A DNA stretch of 64,000 nt from Streptosporangium lutulentum (lineage in GTDB: Bacteria > Actinomycetota > Actinomycetes > Streptosporangiales > Streptosporangiaceae). Shown piece by piece: positions 61,001-62,590 of the stretch. The stretch spans positions 124,001 through 188,000 of the forward strand of contig NZ_JAUSQU010000003.1 in the NCBI RefSeq assembly GCF_030811455.1. The letters are read 5' to 3'. The position numbers and the translations under genes were made by a program. Under the pieces are notes generated by a model that was not told where the DNA came from, ran no database searches, and saw only the letters and a program-made list of their open reading frames with translations. Position 1 is the stretch's first letter, and each line of letters opens with the position of its first letter.

Positions 61001-61834
61001 CGTACCTGGCGTCACAGCACCCGTACCTACCGGGTACAGGAGTTGCAACGTGCGCTGAAGCGCGATGGGCACACCTTCACCCTCGATAACCAGGAACCGA
61101 CCAAGCCCGCAGTTGACGAGGCACCACCGGTGCCGTTGCCGCAGGCTGAGCCCTACACCGATCTGGGGGAAGCCCAGCGCAACTGGAGCAACGCCACGTC
61201 GGGGTACTGGGAGATGGAAGGTACCCCCGCGGGAAAACGCATGCTGCCCACGATGCGCAACTACACCGCTGAATTCCGCCCCGAGGGGCGAGAGTTGGGC
61301 CGCCTGCATGATCGCGCCCGTGGACACGGACTTACCGGCTCGGCCGAGCAGGTGACCACACGCTTTACCGCCTTGTTCCAGGCAGCGCGCCGCCTGCAAG
61401 ACACCCTGACCACCCAGCGCTACAACGCGCCCTCCTTCCTCAAGCACTTAGCCCTCTACGTGCAATACACCGAGAAGCTGGCTTCGCGCCTGATCGCCAC
61501 CGCCGCCGATCCAGAACGCTGGGCCACCGTCATGGCCTCCCACCTGAAAACCACCCAAACGGCCCGTGCCGCTGAGATGCCCGCCCTGAACGCGTTGGCC
61601 GACACCGCCTCAGCGGCAGCTGAACCTGCCGCGCAACCGCTGTTTTCAACCGACAGCGCTGCGCAAGAAACGACGGAGCAGGAAACAGCCCCCACCACGG
61701 CGCAGCTGGGCTTTCCCGGGAGCGCCGCAATGCGCCTCGGCGGATCGGGCACGCGTTCACCCGACCTTCAATTCGACCCACAGTCCGCGCCGGCCACGGC
61801 CCTGCCGCGAAACGAACCCGACCAAGCACGATAA
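31061..61834 (+). CDS. Giant polyvalent protein: SF1 helicase, N6-adenine DNA methyltransferase and SNF2 helicase (about 10,257 aa)
   Basis: One open frame runs 30.8 kb. I chose ATG 31061 because the frame upstream (to 30686) overlaps the zeta remnant and crosses AT-rich DNA; there is no clear RBS. Approximate layout in residues: 60-427 helical repeats; 563-744 and 2123-3227 four related repeats; Pro-rich linkers between; 1551-1847 and 5327-5585 a duplicated domain; 3259-5164 helical repeat array; 5172-5310 and 6057-6187 duplicated H-G-C-E-P-A-x-C domains. An SF1/UvrD-like helicase spans 6349-6847 (A-G-T-G-K-T 6373, D-E-A-Q-D 6557, V-V-G-D-S-N-Q-S-I-Y-S-F-R-G-A, V-H-K-A-K-G-R-E-W). The methyltransferase is near 7150-7350 (E-A-G-C-G-S-G 7180, G-N-V-P-F-G 7240), and the SNF2-like helicase at 7840-8430 (A-T-G-A-G-K-T 7864, I-D-E-F-D near 8015, Q-R-Y-G-R-L-P-R 8360). 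A duplicated 570-residue unit covers 8783-9934. The methyltransferase/SNF2 pair resembles those of Tn1549-like elements and recalls P1 DarB, suggesting protection of transferred DNA. It may instead be two proteins (see 51798-52076). Confidence 0.85.
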   Translation: MADTRTRLPPEAPRQRGIIRRIRRAIATALRVAERAVDERVEQAEQAQSAGPDQVRHFSEQLSSELELALPAIRQPLAEQWWQQATPQRIGAAWEITASWAGIGEPYAEAALDHLSQETFRRYGIAVDVRTPASQVVALLARAAGTAMAPVEPDHRAVSLVMRDTLYGTLIAQQLDRALQPGIAPEQFAAEQLLGYATTLAQISGRSPSHLLSDRYVIEVHEGSDITGQARYTLAGNHAHDVQQQLLRRRTQVLAGAPAPPHELRNALLAEQHRLQQRITDHLNRADEHTIAELRADQLDLAEGIRGELDYVRLRLQAAEAEIRGENGTHVFQASSLRARFSDAWCASATPDEISAVWRYVAAWSVGQARDGMLVHLQERIFNAFSVVVTDVEVSADRLRELIGPAAEVRDRRTIEALQQRTRRMSEPPAPADQPPVASPSPPTPPETPAPLPLVDPPPLTLGQPPPPPEAPPPDESVEQPVVVTGAPASMPAIVNPAAVDGDVAEPTPLVVVPAEDGAGQTDTAEQTVVAQQPTPRLDPAQQSDAARIDPPAGPEPVATFPPATDQQIARALEHLGLANPGWITALVEAQPIDGFNDPSISFRPLDDPDTIIEVEAHPDHGVVIEVASATGLQVSEMPWDVVRAWLEPGMTSTRQEILRASIGLRDRFAQADDEFTAVNRQAAQTELARITRTAWTAITHGAASAGDPDHRDAIAEQQTIDAQRLRQLAEALRPRTTKPLSQLQAGDALPAPTEDVTSVPPAEGAITPHHADAPSRARPEPTPPPPHAEPAADPAELPNARVSAPQSRPVPRRPSSDPGERSPASAPAGPLLPAGEVPQSTLPQQRADPLAGHQSATGEERITTPADPPQPHPPAQDADAPAPPKLGDRVPGTASPQTPQERVERAGSRDITVDEIGDPPQPATALPHDATQHRLPPDASSLSNVADRSGAAADAPPPAVVPGAAAGYDLPPQPSAPSDRQVTLASPSPPSRPDSPVTPETNASSSDSVAERDADTLENLQGPPSSSSWFTSLFNAPFRSLGVREEDLAAIDLLANRALAHRGLRQASAELEHRDFTNRIFSIWFTDQIRTPDERIPEALRTYYFRYKGVQEHLYMRLAGYLRGAWQRTPLPADSSPDTVAIPISDERTDRILRGLRDTYAYGHNLVFHDDGRIHVYVSLQGDTLPLDLAAERYAPDLGIRSARLTNADITTALTRFSRRWFADLIRAADDPGTTGALFPGWTSHRRTAAEPDPGAVEDLRADVSGLTIQIETADSTHFGRRRWVTLLPWLSTAAPDNQCRILLAADAALSQYHEHRDHFALNGQVDLRDQAITELTQIFDTARQAITVATTDAGPLVGFSAAVPSLFDTNDPDAEAAATELALARINHLTTVLPAQPTTEKRLSQLQLDDVVDRPGRRAPFVVTEEPAEIGGRWTVTGTVLADGTGDDLVGWRPYEGDPNTDPSVIVLNLPGSLVGIITAVPGQSAPVPSVEVLDHATSGQSSPSSSPPDSVSQIAVLEPSQQDDPEAPADSAPDVSAAAVGGLGLPAGGRFTDIDQVRAHLASYPAQAMPPRREPRWQRGKRESDQGYAARIKRTRDHLKLIANSEEMVFSPGGHLIVYKHGELFGIAAAFSGWNLTNVWATRNPFAPWSIGQVVELAGLIEQKLADKEGVPFPWHSPDHLQLITSWGNRYGHKIDLSLWLVTNGAIDRHDTDGLSSRDRAEVVAAARADVVDLHASHLRVGDQLWMEAVSQSGKQQPCEVIRLVSRASMPDLDESIDYLIEVALPARRRTTSSSKAMTTHLIGWSNDRLACVNVARAQEIDAGTYVASPLTDLDFTAPPIPDATASVAAEVGHGQHVAFPDPALPVRWLYGLAYFPSYTADGKIQIPIHEGDTGLYFHTVDPDTPIWVAGRGRKGFDKPSPYIDPNRRRGPNRRRDAESNALTLFEGLEEEAEDGVDLDEFEGDLDLEEELEDDPEVDGLFDILANDLGVGDEEQPEPAVLDGVALQQAVSDAQTPTNAADRVPAAEPPPRAEPTDAAVQVLTLAQRADDADPADRADGQDVELDGDGAAEDEQKRIVAAPAADSSSDLSGRPAADIPFAPAMSDGSIAAPTPLAASPTDVDIWYALTARGANFLADLVRSIDDRRALNHQISSQGGSVGHRAGGPEPDAWEAIHTRSQGLEIEVRHAADGDRKGLISWQHLRQWISAGLDAPSRDVLLTAQRAAARYRSAQPAFRALGEEQLHRLAHTEIDNLGTKIATEVIARALHARQAGLPLPGLLPRYGQAPSQAPTSLFDAGQDDTGDAAYAQRVERLQQFMDVLPARWYEPTPVSRLKPGDFLHHPLYSGDLYKITTSAVDRGEYFEALGEIVGRGQVVTDQWFKHEDPDPIVDVLVLPQSLEPLFDLDQQSALTAEQSIASGGFLVEEPASTAAQANDHDERPESAADQTSPAARRAAGDRDDDKLAEAHNTEGLQDLNADEQSQAKPGGSDGIAPRSAIPDPHLPAATTRSVPIAETTSSAEITDVDIFYAINGPRSRFIAALIRSIDDPKALNDVISGQGGSGGIRSGGPEPGLIRSIQNRRKGLEIEVKAPGGTRQGIVPWRRLGQWIALGLDPYTRDAFLTASSLETRLRSSSGLFYEMGETHLNVMAEKEVEAFLRELTDTITERALQRRQAGSPLQKPVRRSTLTTPEPTALSFDVGDAVAPDNPYAARMQRLHEIAAVFPDRWYDSTPLSQVQPGCVLRRSGHLGGLYRVSQPGVDHGEYIEFTGELIKNGKVVTDRRYKSHVTVDVQLLPQSLQPLFDLDQQPALTAEASAAPAGFLAEKPANTAVHAQDGGSPGLAADQAPAAVQRADDTAFDDDELAAVHHNEGRQEPGGIELADIGARENGSDQQERQLTSENPAPASAPSPLSPITPASATPARARSAGDATALTNTDIYYTIKSLDDHFLATLVRSIDNRGALAQVISRQEGFSVHRSDDAEPEVRHSGQVQRKGVNTEVRSPAGIRGGLLSWNRLRQWVASGLDQRSQQLLLDADRMVLRYALARKGFRALGETSLHAAAEREIHTVLLSARDAILDRALYARQAGIPLAALVRRARNDPEPTATLFDPGPENGPNESHPALTAIHYLQQLDSVLPPQVDENVPLSQLVIGDFLEHPGYPGDTFRLTALPQDRGDYFDLPGELLRQAGVVPFRLHKHLSPDPPVRRILLPTSLALFVPSPQIAADPEPASPALEPAVTSVGDAVASAALHPTPGLFDPATHERITQAAVELQQALRAAPPVDIEPALGVFLEAATATVSAPADDPHREERNRLTEAAYANNTDYGVALAIRIAAAYGMPTGPIEHYGRTLDQTSSGRRFRGLAARIAEMETRGGVELDGTGWSALARTDLGQPTALISLLALGEILRRRGRSGPPPGAITGVEFARSLATDPEQLPRAWTIDHDGLDAAITYAGHRRVLSSHEADFAGAEETWVQVRHRLRLIAAQRAAQVTAQGITRVLTHLAIAPHQHIMALMPELTPQVQATMTHTAYAHAQGLQTSDDDALHRYAITLHAKVDHLIDSDDLTQDDQRAGAREIGFQLIGWDAAAARITAADPTRDPQPSAAYLAGTRLARALYHAPEDLAYHPLTDADPQTLSGAADYARARNDLGRPRPAGTAWIPAARRWTALASYLHQLTEPNPSMLAPTELAQLLNATVTIEEAAGDDANPTNPVLQPGAPFGLETQLFDPATDERLLQSITKQLGHVQARRGLDLSAQRLRGIAERLSITELPGPFSFTQEDQASIAAAVPEYISGLLNAPDKDWHQDLTDLHALIDNLAEASQITPPRRQELQRVIAARLCAWDAALGQLQAAQPARRSLPSRAYRDGVPLVRHLHVEDPTGEIFTAIRHTIDLPTLLGAADYANARWRQTDDLPDQPGTGAGNRWHALGARLWDQADLEPDQRTDDITAPPVALSATDPTQQQANQPDPPRYSPGSAIFDDATTEHLKQSARQLELALREGTAADMDTTYQSFRSIIQSAVAASTSSGYRPSAIEADRMLYYSANAYNERAVQLITTVAAAYGLDEAAIEPYISRQDHRPVPLGLEGVAALAQRMGSWSEDKVDALAMGLHADHHIERAIDLQTLLALSVIHPDGPEREYLLGSEFARACYREDLSRAWSTHEQTIQGALDYARIRAEVLTGRADLDPTGWAHLADGLQRIRDWRQTMLDVERIQAVAGRLQLPDPPIQALDTGYAPRLAIATTARTHLAHLMTLSDTDLQVEAMGLHALLDHYDRAPGLDSGRRTEIAADALARLIAWDAVLLHAEATHPDRPMIAGPAYHAGIALARRLRVEDRDEETFAATVHAADRDALIGAADYAHARAVDRAVFPAGPEPKAEGQRWQEIATRIQAALGITPEQRPELLGRPLSDLPRPDPLPLTGVSGPAAAQPSPRAADSQQPLVEVDPASEPPEAAPFTLDPGPLSPAVQQRLAEHALAFQDALDSRNAARIDTSYQQLAAALRAAVTDLDPLLDAPVVRDRDRVLRQAREAGVEVAADITRHIARANGATAAEAEGFANRQRNTVEPLVGVSGLVEFMATKTPAELDKSAMVMRAQLDVGLTSNEVALPVLSVVQTQPPSAAYLAGAELARTLHLQQRLDDAWTMDEESLRGAVDYAQARVDLGPNYAAAEASAWMPTRDHLANIWDHRRPALEEAHREAEANVSDADPGATTPADAPRFFPMPGVFAAPVHEQLSTAATAYQRALDSRNPAQIDSAYSDLAAVVREALTTLAPGPGDREAAERDRILRPARDAGVHVGADIIRQTALLNGASPDEAETLAQQQLTANEPLRLARQQVGSMTGHTQNQLDATAMYLRARLDTGMTVDEIILAGLSVVQSTPPSPEYLAGAALARQMHATGRLDAAWTSAPQTLRAIVDYAAARADIGPDYRPADSPSWIPLRDRLALISEQRRFDMDTDRLQRIAQAIFMPEPPTDALPFFTDVERTSAAEAVRGRANEIWGMRDDELHYEALRLQAAVEHLRRWPQIPPADRRTHLHRELLVRFPSWDMVTGRAALHDGRSPLPSAAYLEGIALAKDLYAQRLDGPAIVAHIRDLPMETLLGASNYAEIRWDAQPTPDTPEWPREVRRWRHIGDQIRMHAGILAEPEIDLQALYGDNPGPNIHPYESELDVELQRTWHALHGCEPANCDLGDLDDDRADALRYALDVDTHLGQLGIATGSHAVVWHAETRDLAVQWQPAPGELPWNLTVAANSANLQVFRGDFWIVNVFIGGPDTVPAAHAAQAFHTALLDRAGLVAVGAALPEATAAPLDEPAPAGPSAHEQVEQIRARLAALPAEALPSRRPAGAQTPAESEHDFAERLSRVRDRLTLVAESPYLAPTPGGHLLVIGDDTRRIVTAFAGLGVVPEVLLKDRSEQEIAEIAARLEAHVRDGDGQPFPWASADNPDHATWTSERGLTVRDDIVHLIAGYDRQHDRDSLALTRDNERIWDVHHAQQGRPRGKIRRENIQRGDRLRIIRSRQRDWNSDAREGIVDDVRQLGAQGTEVDLIDENGTSTLTLTAEDGLVRLGDLWALPEAFTAQPHQPATALPLSHEPAVPAETGTEQLPTGQLSQLPASPPAPAPVSAGSAAPQPPVADRDLLASAYPPESGEGAIETAMRQLIDGLHRDDEAVAQHALTDLVMHLVAAANRSIGNAQPAALRPKAEFSGAVEGAMLQLLEELRRGDEAATADALSIVLTLIAAPAMSSLADDIKRNASWPQTGAGVEDLTPARRRDMLTDGANLMARTWHGGDAETSSSTFTFLLDVMTIVVTPGVADESAPEREAAESVRQTHDADGEREAAPTADAPQSPAAAQVPPYGFEAQAEAAEAILSPPTRHAFDRTDLHVDDYIEAYGTWRRIRRLNDKSITSVNEAGVSRRHNYFAVARVRRPIPQGHAPVSSPQWMRQAFTLPIYALEYARRQSDAQHLTYHVYRRGHVFVADVGSIDHPHYAVANGVWTRVIDGVHQPVSRSPAWKELTELAASAVSLAADADLEGADPARQEEPSATPDLDLQQAWHRSHGCEPATCVIGPLAAERLPDLQRALDIDDAVERLGVPNGLHEVTWDSTMRAFGVSWSASRLDRDWTLYVHAAGNGIFAVMHGSVWADAGLGLTSDTPVHEAAASFHTFLIERAGLHDPDPDRALALAPARDPLSSPTADPTTQPETKAPGPEPILVQLSPTVDATAEGEPAPAALDSGEDPPGPVTGPLATRIIIDEHGLQPVVRGTHFKLDPPALRQALKDNHFNWKKDLTHWLYEGPPSTSAHAVAQLRHTIDELDSRHARTVEAAKAKAESAKAKPSYPPTAQQQAIIDACLRGLDAAVQALAGTGKTSTLRLVAHALAESAPTKKIIYFAYNRSIADEAQAAFPDNVTANTSHSFARAGLADGRYKNKINQVGQGVRLPADQAAILGIPKQFIADDEYVSGAVAARLAMATVRKYRESGDDDLTGQHLPQAVSDTPELATAVLGYARAAWADITDPAGKLLFDHDDYLKIWALSKPRLLCDMIFFDEAQDINGVLRRLVQDQPTQTIVVGDSNQSIYSFRGAIDALRGWPANVTLPLTQSWRFGSVPAAVGNRFLTMLGSPLLLEGNPRLNTRLAPVEAPDAVLCRTNAGAIGEVFDALQSGKRVAMVGGGQALKDIARAARDLQKGRRTRHPELADFPDWDAVRDHIRDDPDAQSLEVFVTLVERYGAEQLIRMLDQLVPEDDPDPDEGPQVVVSTVHKAKGREWDHVKIANDFRGPTYDEKTKEIIPPSDEALRLAYVTVTRARKTLQLGSLGWICDDDVVAEVMAALPSHLRNRPIPVIPDADGPPPAAAAPDQLDRVSSVPSDTVNPQEQPHLTAAATSHAPMLPLVLPQVRQEENGDEPLRSAGPDLHAPVEAPGLPADQRPADALHGAGRDDRGPGAGAEDADGRLRPAGRGLPTEGAAPGAGPDGGRGDRAGGPGLPADQTGDAQPVAAPPAAGSKRARKQQPLPVQPDVSWREAERVAAAARRDAFSAPAASAEAQTAAFRPATQEDLAPSGQVARVRANLAAVRTVRLLQSEKRAATAEEQQVLARWSGWGAVAAVFDEREEHFQRFAWAREELHALLSDKEYAAAAGNTLNAFYTNPAIAGPIWQALQDLGFTEGQVIEAGCGSGTFIGLAPPGARMVGIEVDPTTAAIAQALYPHARILAESFADSRPPVKSFDAGIGNVPFGRVNLTDPRYNPARQHRIHNHFLIKELDAIKEGGILAVITSAFTLDSLNPAARRELAAYGDLIGAIRLPNGAHQRAAGTKALTDILFLRRRENGRAPDETSWELSKPITLAQGPVRLNEYFHDHPEQVLGTLSTGGLYRADELAVEPNGDLGPALSQALDRIVQHAKDTGLTWSSAPPQTAQPLRSLVEQRARPNGHLDVDGTGKFTIVEGGAVVAYPVPPKQRHQLAQVLRMRNVAEALLRAQAESFDDTDDIYALRAELNAIYDAYVDRYGPYNQFKLIRTGHTDPETGEDKYRRDYDHIRRHISDDSIVAGLEIFDEKTQIATKQEVFTQRVVGRNDPPLGVESAEDALAVSFDQHGEVRMEYVAWLLGCEQDEALKLCEGLIYTDPATGNHVAAATYLSGDVRKKLRQAQVAAEADPMFLTNVKALHEVIPEDREPEQISVKLGAPWIPDPYVQEFLREAFQDPRLRAHRDREDPNKWFVTLSKLSDALNEEWGTERKSADAIVVHALEQSTPTVNDSIMVGEDIKSIVNHTETAIARDKVNELHTRFAEWLWENDERAATLSTRYNELFNAYVPPDYSQVKLTFPGMSPVMSLYPHQVASVARIISEPSVGLAHATGAGKTRTLITAAIKMRQLGIATKPAIIVPGNVIDGFERECRRLYPNAKILRGSTRTIKGKRREFVARCAQGDFDIVLLTYEAAARMPLSNELLESYTDDRVLGALNLSGKSVKKSEEIKANATEQAKADLARKRDEGVHFDLTGIDALLIDEFDNFKNRRRVSKIAGLAYRKNTKRAAQIEAMLHYVRERYNGRTVGATATFVPNAIGEMHTVTSQLAPWLLVERGIVDFDSWAAAFTRAESRVETTVEGSSLRIKERHRYTNTHELGQLWSQFIDYKSKSDLPYIPEPPLAPRDSDGAREAEIMVCPRLPEHHAYTQHLLDRALLITEKKVKPNQDNWLLLTHHAREMALDPRLRGLDPSGPTKLDIAADKIAEIYRRYQGATYTDSATGEQLPAKGAMQAVFCDLSTPKPAWNVYDELTAQLVQRGIPRERILRMQDAKNEDEKSRYMDMCNNGEVDVIIGSTPTMGVGVNIQRWGVAEHHLDAPHRPRDMIQRYGRLPRNGNVMSGVHRYIYVTEGTRDAASWDLLTFKAEFIDQLQRGAAVDDIDDVDEDVLSMAKIRAMATGNPLLIEKTEISAELKKLQQQHRDHGRRQGRLRKAVQNQSAMAAQYTAMADLCEQMIARRVDTRAEAFAMELGEHRFTKRADAWAHLKPILQRALVLTARSKPDINTDTQIGHLGGFPVWMQVGYERDIGARVHLHFGKDTPLAGVMIGLEDLADKDSAATIVTLEKRIRGLESWRDGRLDDAARCTQEAERSQSQLGQPFPHARRLIEVTARNEEIDRLLGELALEDASNDLNPGRIAEFLGSDLPGNNYQHHPDLEQVDFTIGTAPSATPVQVRLSEDPNRPFLLVVRGQACAVNRKEMPDVLRFLSHPGFRRAMPKKAAKAIEERLIDDPGPRLIPAPPRLLNPAEATLSAAVRTQLEQLAAQHTVTLTTQELGWLQALPIAAGDDSTLRATALANPIDSFAQVFDDWLLQQILAHTRADAEPGPLTLAVFDPQQDFGPALTQALRSNAYQFIHTPAAGADTPSAKTATAPRPSADLAPPVQIVEHVTAEPEPAHLTEAGRPGHDLTRLLNTVLGPYTGPAELVAGYNAIVQAWSTTLVAFAHEPFADPDTKAQVSDLLRQMEEPINAGTAPNRINPTELTATYRKTAAQAAALADLGSPELSDAALQLQDFLHRHVARIDAARNAIPNARALLDNARALKLNDPRVAVISDPLRLFVEPYHERAKLHEAREEISRAIERWAVVRSWQSPPQTGEHITDVMRILGDLNQSADADERTFDTVADQWQAASGHAMRLADQLTVADERRALSGVAKLLYTHAQRLAAPTVQARRQAAPFEEAEPYLQGAETLRARYGTYAETRLWFSFERHAPEKMNDENFRTAHHWWERLNEANHTLHNLIADGVALERIARQAFLTADTAQTLVLHLTPAHYQSTGERDLLEDFSNAAYRYAAQLQLTSRSGLREVRIRAARQGLPPTSEHNDLQPTTELGEQIQQIAHRHHVELSQADLDWLEGHTAIARADEPLAAVATNNALDAFTRSFSRWLDQKMVQRSLGSDTLTAWEITYYNTASPFGKEVTSALCAAIYPALRRAPSASAVLSGDQSAPAAVSGAEHAESPAVSAGEPTSPADPPPPHPWDEHSAFLSAVLDPYAIAAELVAAHDRISLAAHGLRWRVSTEDFPDETTKQQAEQLYAAIETALATPTSDSEDPATYLTRYGTVATHAEDLARLVGPNLANRARHLKDLAVRHRGRLGAADGHHPSPTQLLQEAAALSARSGEVRAITDPLMLHAPTYDDRVEAETIHRHLTTITAAWANDYPIPATDTRRAALNALHEVDAYTVHGEHRDGHTIGLRELGARWQTTAQQCVQVAAASHDEQERVQLQQIARTAYELSQRLNVTVVRKAPERTSYRGPEEYLAASATLRDAYGEVTRTATVQRLHALEAGQRESTDVAIAYRATQRLEHAYERLATDSGADLAQTHEHLMGLSDTSYALLIALREQDYRDPDDRDFLLELIDLPLKYAVQMRESAGQPDLAEKITEALAARTGGPAPAEQAGAAVYGLRIEHTSEGTIVLGVQRTDKAIHKILDDGNFKFSRNKGFWFLPRTWRHSTRTYRVQELQRALKRDGHTFTLDNQEPTKPAVDEAPPVPLPQAEPYTDLGEAQRNWSNATSGYWEMEGTPAGKRMLPTMRNYTAEFRPEGRELGRLHDRARGHGLTGSAEQVTTRFTALFQAARRLQDTLTTQRYNAPSFLKHLALYVQYTEKLASRLIATAADPERWATVMASHLKTTQTARAAEMPALNALADTASAAAEPAAQPLFSTDSAAQETTEQETAPTTAQLGFPGSAAMRLGGSGTRSPDLQFDPQSAPATALPRNEPDQAR
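32747..33290 (+). repeat. Divergent first copy of the giant protein's ~290-aa repeat
   Basis: It shares with the three later copies a T-D-x-x-I opening, an E-V-E-A-H strand, a V-V-R-A-W-L-E-P-G-M-T-S segment parallel to L-R-Q-W-I-S-A-G-L-D, and a following helix (R-F-A-Q-A-D-D-E-F). The similarity was judged by eye. Confidence 0.5.
37427..40740 (+). repeat. Three tandem ~290-aa repeats in the giant protein
   Basis: Copies start near 37427, 38638 and 39876. Each opens T-D/N-x-D-I-x-Y-x-I and has L-V-R-S-I-D-D/N, a G-L-E-I-E-V-like strand, L-R/G-Q-W-I/V-A/S-x-G-L-D, R-Q-A-G and a final D-R-G-E-Y-F domain ending L-P-Q-S-L-E/Q-P-L-F-D-L-D-Q-Q in the first two. DNA identity at the ends of copies 1 and 2 suggests recent duplication. 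Spacers of about 100 residues are acidic and disordered. Confidence 0.8.
40836..46550 (+). repeat. Alternating helical modules in the giant protein
   Basis: At least two module types alternate. One starts L/I-F-D-x-A-T-x-E-x-L and continues with a helical region (copies near 40840, 42250, 43010, 44460, 45245). The other has a W-D-A/M-x-x-x-x-A segment, then S-x-A-Y-x-x-G-x-x-L-A/V-R/K and L-L/S-G-A-A/S-D/N-Y-A (copies near 41540, 42340, 43720, 45960). The array would form a long superhelix or scaffold. It has no catalytic motif. Confidence 0.65.
51783..51788 (+). promoter_or_regulatory. Strong RBS of the nested TnpV-like gene
   Basis: AGGAGG lies 9 nt before ATG 51798 and within the giant open frame. 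A TAA in the TnpV frame at 51777-51779 precedes it. This is the normal arrangement of an independent gene start. Confidence 0.8.
51798..52076 (+). CDS. TnpV-like small protein nested inside the giant reading frame
   Basis: The 92-aa protein is read one base out of phase with the giant frame. It resembles TnpV-family proteins of conjugative and mobilisable transposons: an N-terminal Y-G-Q-L-A-Q-T-Y-M-R-Q-W-R-P segment, a central L-x-x-H-F-T-E-L helix, and the C-terminal signature A-E-E-I-V-L-E-D-L-V-Y (compare A-E-E-I-V-L-x-E-L-I-Y in TnpV). It has a strong RBS. The giant frame across the same bases encodes an unusual Gly/Arg/Asp-rich stretch, as expected of a shadow of a real gene. Its neighbours on either side are the SF1 helicase and the methyltransferase parts. 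TnpV function is not established. Confidence 0.8.
   Translation: MNHYGQLAQTYMRQWRPQAYQQISDLQTHFTELGETIADRVLELKMQMAGSDPQGEGYLQKVQRLERAQMAAEEIVLEDLVYQRTKPVTPSP
57407..60860 (+). repeat. Two ~570-aa tandem units near the giant protein's C-terminus
   Basis: Unit 1 (57407-59120) and unit 2 (59144-60860) show the same order. Each starts with L-x-x-L/I-A-x-x-H-x-V-x-L-T/S-x-x-E/D-L-x-W-L, then N-x-I/L-D-S/A-F-x-x-x-F, a Pro-rich spacer, L-N/S-x-V-L-x-P-Y, P-A-x-x-L-L-x-x-A and T/I-D/S-D-P-L-x-L. They are helical and lack catalytic motifs. Conservation is moderate, so the duplication is old. Confidence 0.65.
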
Positions 61835-61897
61835 GCCAACACGCACCACAGAAAAACACAAAAGGCACATATCGAATGAACGTTCTAAGGAGGTGTG

Positions 61898-62590
61898 ATG
61901 GCAGATCAGTCCATTTATGATCGCCAACTCCGGGCAGATGCAATGCTCCGCACCTATTCTGCGGACCAAGGCCAGACACCAAGGGAGCGCGCCGCTGCAG
62001 CGATTGCTGACCTGCTGTTCTACGTCGTAACCGATCCACAGGAGGTGCTGGCCGCTGGCGTCCAGGAGTTTGCTTCTCAACTGGCTAGGGAAGATCCGCT
62101 GTCTGCGACAAGGGTGGACTGGATTCCCGGCGCTTCCGGAGGTTATGTTGCCGCCGCAAGTCGGATGATCGAATCACTCCTCGGCGAGGACGCTCAAATT
62201 CCTGGTTTGAACGTAGCCGACGCTCCTCGGGAAACTGCGCAAGCTGTGCATTCCCGTCTGATGCGTATGGGTCTAGGAAACTTCCCGATGCCTGATGCGG
62301 ATAATACCAATTTCGGTCATGTGGAAGATATGAAAACGATGATGAGTGAAGCATCAAAAATTGTCGCAGAGCCGACCACGTCTGTTCTCGATACCGCTCA
62401 GGTAGCCCCCGCCGTCGCCGAGAGCTTGGGCCAGAAGGCTTCAGCGGCTTCTCTGTCTTTTCCCGTCGGCCCCGCTCAGCAACTGGCGCACTCCCAGCAG
62501 AGCGCAGCATCCGGCAGTGGCGATGAGCTGCAGCGTCCTGCTCACCCCGCCTTGGGTGGCCATTCCGCGCAGGGAGAGACCGGACGGTGA
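61898..62590 (+). CDS. Motif-tagged satellite protein, cassette copy 1 (230 aa)
   Basis: I do not recognise the family. ATG 61898 has AAGGAGG 4 nt upstream, 63 nt after the giant gene's stop. The N-terminal 60 residues (M-A-D-Q-S-I-Y-D-R-Q-L-R-A-D-A-M-L-R-T) closely match the product of the second copy. The middle differs. The C-terminal region matches again and contains S-F-P-V-G-P-A-Q-Q-L-A-H-S-Q-Q-S, a drifted version of the F-P-x-S-x-A-x-R-L-A motif, then a Gly/Gln/Pro-rich tail ending Q-G-E-T-G-R. The stop overlaps the next start (GTGA). The protein is soluble; conserved ends with a variable middle suggest a modular or diversifying protein. Confidence 0.75.
   Translation: MADQSIYDRQLRADAMLRTYSADQGQTPRERAAAAIADLLFYVVTDPQEVLAAGVQEFASQLAREDPLSATRVDWIPGASGGYVAAASRMIESLLGEDAQIPGLNVADAPRETAQAVHSRLMRMGLGNFPMPDADNTNFGHVEDMKTMMSEASKIVAEPTTSVLDTAQVAPAVAESLGQKASAASLSFPVGPAQQLAHSQQSAASGSGDELQRPAHPALGGHSAQGETGR

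Noticed and set aside
31061-61834. Giant gene as a polyketide or nonribosomal peptide synthetase
   Set aside because: No ketosynthase, acyltransferase, adenylation or carrier-protein motifs; the visible motifs are helicase and methyltransferase.
61876-61920. Tiny leader peptide (MNVLRR...) overlapping the RBS of both cassette genes
   Set aside because: The frame exists in both copies, but its conservation is explained by the duplicated RBS region, and the frames end at different points.
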